DNA of 63,102 bases, taken from Synergistaceae bacterium. Its GTDB lineage: Bacteria > Synergistota > Synergistia > Synergistales > Synergistaceae. A model generated the notes under the pieces. That model did not search any database and was not told the origin of the DNA. It saw nothing but the letters and a program-made list of their open reading frames with translations. The stretch spans positions 1 to 63,102 of the forward strand of contig JAUNJZ010000011.1 in assembly GCA_030533085.1 (NCBI GenBank), in the 5' to 3' direction. Every line of letters starts with the position of its first letter. Positions within the stretch are counted from its first letter, which is position 1. A program made the position numbers and the translations under genes. Positions 58,756 to 63,102 of the stretch are shown here, piece after piece.

Positions 58756-59898
58756 ATGAACGACAAGGTATTTGAAAGGCGCTTCTCCGAACATCCCCTC
58801 TTCTGGGCCGTAAGCGCCGCCATAATACTTTACGTTTACATTTATATATTCATGCGCCTTAGAGCCGAATGGAGCGACGGCAGGGTGCCTGTGATATGGC
58901 TTCTGCTCTGTTTCGCCATGACCGGCCTCTCCTACCTGTCGCGGCGCAGCGGACGCCTCCGCAGCGCGCCGCTGCGCCGCTGGACTGACGTCGCAGGCGG
59001 CCTCTGGCTGCTCTTCGTCCTCTTTTCCTTTTTCGCGATGATTTTATCCGGCGCGCTGGGGAGACTGGCAGGGGCGCAGACGCCGCAAAGGGCGGAGATA
59101 CTTTTCTCTTTCGCCGCCGGCGCGGCCGTCGTAGCGCTCGGCGTCAGACAGGCCAACACCATACGAACCACCCATATTACGGTAAAGACGGCCAAACTGC
59201 CGGAAGGGAGGGAGCGGCTGCGCGTCGTACAGCTGACGGATCTCCATCTCGGCCCTTACACAGGGGTAAAACTGCTGGCTCAGATACTGCGCCGCGTGCG
59301 GGAGGCCGAGCCGGATATGGTGGTAGTGACCGGAGATGTGGCCGACGGCCCGCTCGACGGCCGCCGCCGCGAGACGGCGATGCTTCGCCGCATCAGGCCG
59401 CCTCTGGGCGTCTATGCCGTCACAGGGAATCACGACTACTATGACGACATAGGCAAGGCCGTTGAATTTATGGAAAAATCAGGAATGCGCGTACTCCGCA
59501 CGGAGGCGGATGAGGCGGGCGGCATCGTCGTGGAAGGTGTTGACGACAAAGACCATCTGCGCGAAGACAAGTGGGGGCTGACGCGCTCCGAAACGCTGAT
59601 AGTCAACACGCGCAGCCGTTACCGCGATAAATTCATCCTGCTGCTGCGGCACCGTCCGGTGATTGAGATCGGCACAGAGGGCTTTTTCGACCTGCAGCTC
59701 TCCGGCCATACGCACGGCGGACAGATATTCCCGCTCTTTTCATCCCGCCTGCTGATAGCCGGACATTCCAGGGGCTTCAAAAAACTTAAAAATGGCAGTA
59801 TGCTTTACACAAGCAACGGCGCGGGCTACGTAGGGCCGCCGGTGCGGCTTCTGGCGCCGCCGGAGGTCGTGGTCATCGACCTTGTACGCAGCCAATAA
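58756..59898 (+). CDS. Membrane metallophosphoesterase
   Basis: 380 aa. Three to four membrane helices in the first 130 residues, then a calcineurin-like phosphoesterase: VVQLTDLHLGPYTGV, VVTGDVADGPLD, VTGNHDYYDD, LLLRHRP and LSGHTHGGQIFPL, the full metal set. Resembles YkuE-like and LpxH-unrelated lipid-linked phosphoesterases. Begins one base after the cls stop, so a phospholipid-related role is plausible but unproven. Confidence 0.9.
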   Translation: MNDKVFERRFSEHPLFWAVSAAIILYVYIYIFMRLRAEWSDGRVPVIWLLLCFAMTGLSYLSRRSGRLRSAPLRRWTDVAGGLWLLFVLFSFFAMILSGALGRLAGAQTPQRAEILFSFAAGAAVVALGVRQANTIRTTHITVKTAKLPEGRERLRVVQLTDLHLGPYTGVKLLAQILRRVREAEPDMVVVTGDVADGPLDGRRRETAMLRRIRPPLGVYAVTGNHDYYDDIGKAVEFMEKSGMRVLRTEADEAGGIVVEGVDDKDHLREDKWGLTRSETLIVNTRSRYRDKFILLLRHRPVIEIGTEGFFDLQLSGHTHGGQIFPLFSSRLLIAGHSRGFKKLKNGSMLYTSNGAGYVGPPVRLLAPPEVVVIDLVRSQ

Positions 59899-59927
59899 AA
59901 ATCATCGCCGCTGAAAGGAAGTAAAAA

Positions 59928-61178
59928 TTGCCCCGACCGCGAAATCAGTACGACCCTGAAAGATTCGGACGGCTCGACGGCCTCCTGCCGCAGCCTGAGG
60001 GAAGAATAACGAGACGGCAAAGCGAGCTTCCCAAAGAGCTGGAGATATCCGGGCTGCCTGAGGGAAAGTGGGTGGCGCGCGGCGTCTACCGCATGGAACG
60101 CCGCTTCATGTACGGGCGTGCCTACGGGCTGAGCGCGCTCGAAGCCCCTGCGGAAAGCGGCCGTCTGCTTGCCCGCTGGGGCGGCAGCGGCTCGCCGCTG
60201 TTTCTCGACACGGAGACGACCGGCCTATCAGGCGGCACAGGAACCTACGCCTTCCTCATCGGACTGGGGATATGCGGCGGCGACGCGCTGCGCGTGATAC
60301 AGCTCTTCCTTGCCGGCCCCACCTGGGAACGGGATTGGCTGGCGGCGATAGAAGAGGAACTGCCGGAAGAATTCAGCCTCGTCACATACAACGGACGCGC
60401 CTTCGACCTGCCGCTGCTGCGGACGCGCTATACTCTGGCGCGCGCCGTTCCGCTGTGGGAAAAGTCCGCTCATCTTGACCTGCTGACGCTCGCGCGGCAT
60501 TTTTACAAGGGGCGGCTCTCCTCCTGCTCGCTATCCTCGATAGAGAGAAACATTCTGGGGCTTCACCGCAGCGCTGAGGATGTGCCGGGCAGCGAAATAC
60601 CGTGGATGTACACGCAGTTCCTGCGCAGCTCCGACGCGGCTCCGCTCGCGGGCATCTTTTACCACAACGTCCTTGACATAGTCTCGCTCGCGGCTTTCCA
60701 GCGCCACATCGCGAAAGTCACGCTCGGAGGCGGCTCCTGCGCCTCTGATATGCTGCGCGCGGGCGACCTGTGGGCCGGCGCCGGAGACTACGAACGCGCG
60801 GAAAGACTGTGGCGCATGGCGCTCGACTTTCCGCGCGACCGTCATCTCGCGCTGCTCCGGCTGGCGGAGAAAGAACGAAGCGCGGGAAACTTCGAGGCCG
60901 CATACGCCTGCTACAAAGAATCTCTTGAGACAGAACGCCGCCCAGTGCGCACGCTTGAGACAATGGCAAAGATAGAAGAGCATCGCTTCCGCCGCTGCGA
61001 AGAGGCTCTGGCCCTCGCGACAGAGGCGCTGCGCTGGCTCGAACGCCACAGGATATTCAAAGACCGCCGCTGGGAAGAAGACAGAAAAAATCTGCTGCAC
61101 AGAATAGAGAGGCTGAAAAGAAAAATCGCCGCGAAAGAATGCGGCGGAGATATATTCGCTGAGGAAGAAGAATTGTAA
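59928..61178 (+). CDS. YprB-type RNase H-like exonuclease domain protein with TPR tail
   Basis: 416 aa. Residues about 88-260 form an RNase H-like exonuclease fold with FLDTETTGLSGGTGTYAFLIG (D94, E96), SLVTYNGRAFDLPLLRTR and HLDLLTLARHFYKGRL and a later Asp in YHNVLDIVSL, a plausible DEDD set. The C-terminal 130 residues look like TPR helices. Homologous to B. subtilis YprB, of unknown function. TTG 59928 after AAGGAAG. Between a phosphoesterase and argH. Confidence 0.85.
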   Translation: MPRPRNQYDPERFGRLDGLLPQPEGRITRRQSELPKELEISGLPEGKWVARGVYRMERRFMYGRAYGLSALEAPAESGRLLARWGGSGSPLFLDTETTGLSGGTGTYAFLIGLGICGGDALRVIQLFLAGPTWERDWLAAIEEELPEEFSLVTYNGRAFDLPLLRTRYTLARAVPLWEKSAHLDLLTLARHFYKGRLSSCSLSSIERNILGLHRSAEDVPGSEIPWMYTQFLRSSDAAPLAGIFYHNVLDIVSLAAFQRHIAKVTLGGGSCASDMLRAGDLWAGAGDYERAERLWRMALDFPRDRHLALLRLAEKERSAGNFEAAYACYKESLETERRPVRTLETMAKIEEHRFRRCEEALALATEALRWLERHRIFKDRRWEEDRKNLLHRIERLKRKIAAKECGGDIFAEEEEL

Positions 61179-61282
61179 AAAGCCTCCGGCGTTCGGGAAG
61201 CGGCGGATATGTCATTTACCGGCGCTCATCATTCATCCTTCCCTTATCACAGCGTAAAGCTCGCCGCGCGCTCTTCCTTTCT

Positions 61283-61312
61283 TTCCATAAATCGCGAGGA
61301 ATGATGTATAAT
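61283..61312 (+). promoter_or_regulatory. Possible argH promoter
   Basis: TTCCAT, 18-base spacer and a perfect TATAAT (61307-61312) directly preceded by TG, 60 bases before the argH ATG. The -35 is poor. The rest of the 61179-61371 gap shows nothing else. Confidence 0.45.
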
Positions 61313-61371
61313 TTTCGCCAAAATAAGATGCGCTTGGGACGTACCGTGAAATCTGAAAGGGGAACTCATCA

Positions 61372-62787
61372 ATGTGGAAAGGCCGTTTTGCACAGGATAC
61401 AGACGAAGCAGTTATAAACTTTACACAATCTCTTGACCTTGACTGGCGCATGGCGCGCGCGGACATACGCGGGAGCATCGCGCACGTGCGGATGCTGGCG
61501 CACGCCGGGCTGATAAAAGCGGTGGAAGCCGTCGCCATAGAAGACAACCTGCGCGAGATAGCGCGTGAGATAGAGAGCGGCAGCTTCACGCCTAAAGCCT
61601 CGCTCGAAGACGTACACATGAACATAGAATCGCGTCTGATAGAAAAATGCGGCGCTGTCGGCGCGCGCCTCCACATGGGGCGCAGCCGCAACGACCAGGT
61701 CAACACGACAGTCCGTCTCTACCTCCGCAAAGAGCTGCTGGAGCTGTGGAACGGTCTTGAGGCGCTGATATCCGTAATACTTAAAAAAGCCGAGGAACAT
61801 GCCGACGTCGTCGTCCCCGGCTACACTCACCTACAGCAGGCGCAGCCCATATCCATGGGGCAATTCTGGATGGCGCACGCTCAGGCATTTCTGCGCGACG
61901 CAAAGCGGCTCAGCGACGCATACGAGGCTGTTGACGAATCTCCGCTCGGCTGCGGCGCGCTCGCCGGCTCCACACTGCCGCTCGACCGCGAATTTACCCG
62001 CGCCGACATGGGCTTCTCCCGCATCACAGAAAACAGCATGGACACAGTAGCCCACCGCGACCACTTCACAGACATACTCTACTTCGCCGCCGTATTCGGC
62101 GGCCACGTCAGCCGCCTATCGGAAGACCTCATCATCTACTTCTCCACAGAATTCGGCTGGGTCAAGCTCCCTGACTCCTTCTGCACCGGCTCCAGCATAA
62201 TGCCGCAGAAGAAAAACCCCGACGTGCTGGAGCTGCTGCGCGGAAAGGCCGGACAGCTCAACGGCGCTCTCGTCGACCTGCTGACAATGACGAAAGGCAT
62301 ACCCCTCACCTACAACCGCGACTTGCAGGATGACAAACGCAGTCTCTTCCGCACAATAGACTGCCTGCACATGATATTCTCCGTACTGCCGCCGCTGCTC
62401 GCGCGGGTAGATGTGGACGAGGAAAGGGCCGGACGCGGCTTCTCCGACGGCCTCATACTCGCGACAGACGTCGCGGAATATCTGGTACTGCGCGGCATTC
62501 CCTTCCGCACGGCGCATGAAAAGGTAGGCCATGCCGTGCGCTGGTGCATAGAAAACGACAGACCGATGGACAAACTGACGCTTGCAGAATGGCAGGCGCT
62601 CATACCGGAAGTTGACGCCGACCTGCCGCCGCTTCTCTCGCCGCGCCGCTCAATGGAACGCCGCGACACGGATGGAGGCACGTCGCCGCGCCAGGTGCGC
62701 GCGCAGATAGAGCGCGCCTGGAAAAAGCTCTCCGTCCATGAAGAAGAAATGTCGGAATACCGGAAAAAGCTCCCGGATCTGCTGTAA
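61372..62787 (+). CDS. argH: Argininosuccinate lyase
   Basis: 471 aa. Cleaves argininosuccinate to arginine and fumarate. Motifs: LHMGRSRNDQVNTTVRLYLR (about 100-119), VPGYTHLQQAQPISMG (about 148-163), NSMDTVAHRDH and the signature TGSSIMPQKKNPD (about 276-288). The same superfamily as purB at the other end of the window. ATG 61372 follows GGGGAAC. The argG partner is not adjacent. Confidence 0.96.
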   Translation: MWKGRFAQDTDEAVINFTQSLDLDWRMARADIRGSIAHVRMLAHAGLIKAVEAVAIEDNLREIAREIESGSFTPKASLEDVHMNIESRLIEKCGAVGARLHMGRSRNDQVNTTVRLYLRKELLELWNGLEALISVILKKAEEHADVVVPGYTHLQQAQPISMGQFWMAHAQAFLRDAKRLSDAYEAVDESPLGCGALAGSTLPLDREFTRADMGFSRITENSMDTVAHRDHFTDILYFAAVFGGHVSRLSEDLIIYFSTEFGWVKLPDSFCTGSSIMPQKKNPDVLELLRGKAGQLNGALVDLLTMTKGIPLTYNRDLQDDKRSLFRTIDCLHMIFSVLPPLLARVDVDEERAGRGFSDGLILATDVAEYLVLRGIPFRTAHEKVGHAVRWCIENDRPMDKLTLAEWQALIPEVDADLPPLLSPRRSMERRDTDGGTSPRQVRAQIERAWKKLSVHEEEMSEYRKKLPDLL

Positions 62788-62832
62788 ATTATAAGGCGTT
62801 CTATAAAAACGCCCCGCTGCGAAAAGCGTAAG

Positions 62833-62874
62833 AAAGGCCGCCCCGGAGAATTTCTGTTCCGAGGGGCGGCCTTT
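62833..62874 (+). terminator. Strong hairpin downstream of argH
   Basis: AAAGGCCGCCCC (62833-62844) pairs perfectly with GGGGCGGCCTTT (62863-62874). A smaller hairpin GGCGTT/AACGCC precedes it near 62800-62815. The U-run is short (TTT within the stem), so termination strength is uncertain. 62875-63008 contains nothing recognisable. Confidence 0.6.
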
Positions 62875-63008
62875 GGCTGTCCTCGCTTCTATTGCCGCGC
62901 GGAGTCAGTCGGGGCAACTTCTTTTTTCTGCAAAGCGCGAGAACTATCGCCGCCGCGGACCGCAATTATTTTTGCAATTAACAACCGCCCTGGAGCGGTC
63001 GGCCAGCC

Positions 63009-63037
63009 TTGACACGGCGGGCCGCTCTTGCTATACT
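63009..63037 (+). promoter_or_regulatory. Promoter of tRNA-Cys
   Basis: Perfect TTGACA (63009-63014), exact 17-base spacer, TATACT (63032-63037), 12 bases before the tRNA 5' end. Confidence 0.8.
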
Positions 63038-63049
63038 TTCCCTCGTGAC

Positions 63050-63102
63050 GGCGGCATAGCCAAGTGGTAAGGCAGAGGACTGCAAATCCTTTATCCCCAG
63101 TT
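63050..63102 (+). tRNA. tRNA-Cys (anticodon GCA), cut by window end
   Basis: Starts GGCGGCATAGCCAAGTGG, with D arm and anticodon arm AGGAC-TGCAAAT-CCT giving anticodon GCA. The sequence ends within the T arm (ATCCCCAGTT), so the 3' half of the T arm and the acceptor lie outside. The visible part matches bacterial tRNA-Cys closely. Confidence 0.93.

Noticed and set aside
1-63102. CRISPR arrays, insertion sequences with transposases, rRNA genes, prophage
   Set aside because: No regularly spaced repeats, transposase, rRNA or phage structural genes were seen on either strand.
1-63102. Selenoprotein genes with in-frame TGA
   Set aside because: All recognised genes are full-length without TGA interruption; no pair of adjacent same-frame fragments was found.

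Overview
The window (about 63.1 kb, moderately GC-rich, densely packed, many 1-4 bp ATGA/TAATG overlaps) reads as a bacterial chromosome. The gene mix points to a diderm anaerobe, most likely a Synergistota member of the Cloacibacillus/Synergistes type: a secretin-based pilus cluster, a tripartite tricarboxylate transporter, a CD1247-like protein, Asp23, SAH/MTA deaminase beside an AhcY, and tRNA-Sec. This assignment is inference from gene content; no rRNA is present. No gene-free stretch exceeds about 300 bases.

Layout. 1-5.5 kb (minus strand): tmk-holB-ricT-ftsY-DUF4416-purB. It ends in a 16-bp hairpin, and directly behind the hairpin lies what looks like the first 51 nt of a group IIC intron that runs off the window edge. 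5.5-7.1 kb (plus): an MBL-fold protein and a RelBE/ParDE-like toxin-antitoxin pair. 7.1-8.6 kb: an accessory islet with an ADP-ribosylglycohydrolase, bracketed by imperfect direct repeats, one of which runs into the 3' end of tRNA-Sec (selC). 8.6-13.7 kb (minus): def-fmt-nudix-xer-pnp-pdp. 13.8-24.6 kb (minus): alaS-ruvX-mutS-mutL-miaA-ispH-rpsA from a consensus-like promoter, closed by a terminator. 24.7-32.2 kb (minus): efp, CD1247-like, asp23, terminator, then membrane protein-nusB-xseA-mtnA-ahcY-mtaD. 32.3-41.0 kb (minus): pilM-N-O-P-Q-B-T and two prepilins. 41.2-42.4 kb (minus): two related pseudopilin-like proteins. 42.6-45.9 kb (minus): a flavin disulfide reductase and gamma-glutamyltransferase.

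46-53.8 kb (plus) has a phosphate theme. Two paralogous 'WEWR' proteins that resemble CYTH/triphosphate-tunnel domains flank a short promoter-hairpin-terminator unit. They lead into a Ppx/GppA phosphatase, then TctC-TctB-TctA, a Na/Pi cotransporter and PhoU. 53.9-56.9 kb (minus): two BMP/Nup-type ABC permeases and a ParB-like protein. 57.2-62.8 kb (plus): cardiolipin synthase, a membrane metallophosphoesterase, a YprB-type RNase H-like/TPR protein and argH. The window ends inside a tRNA-Cys gene with a near-perfect promoter.

How the genes work together: most form housekeeping operons for translation, mismatch repair, nucleoside salvage and the SAM by-product cycle. The accessory interest lies in the intron fragment, the selC islet, the WEWR/Ppx locus with its leader unit, and the pseudopilin-like pair.
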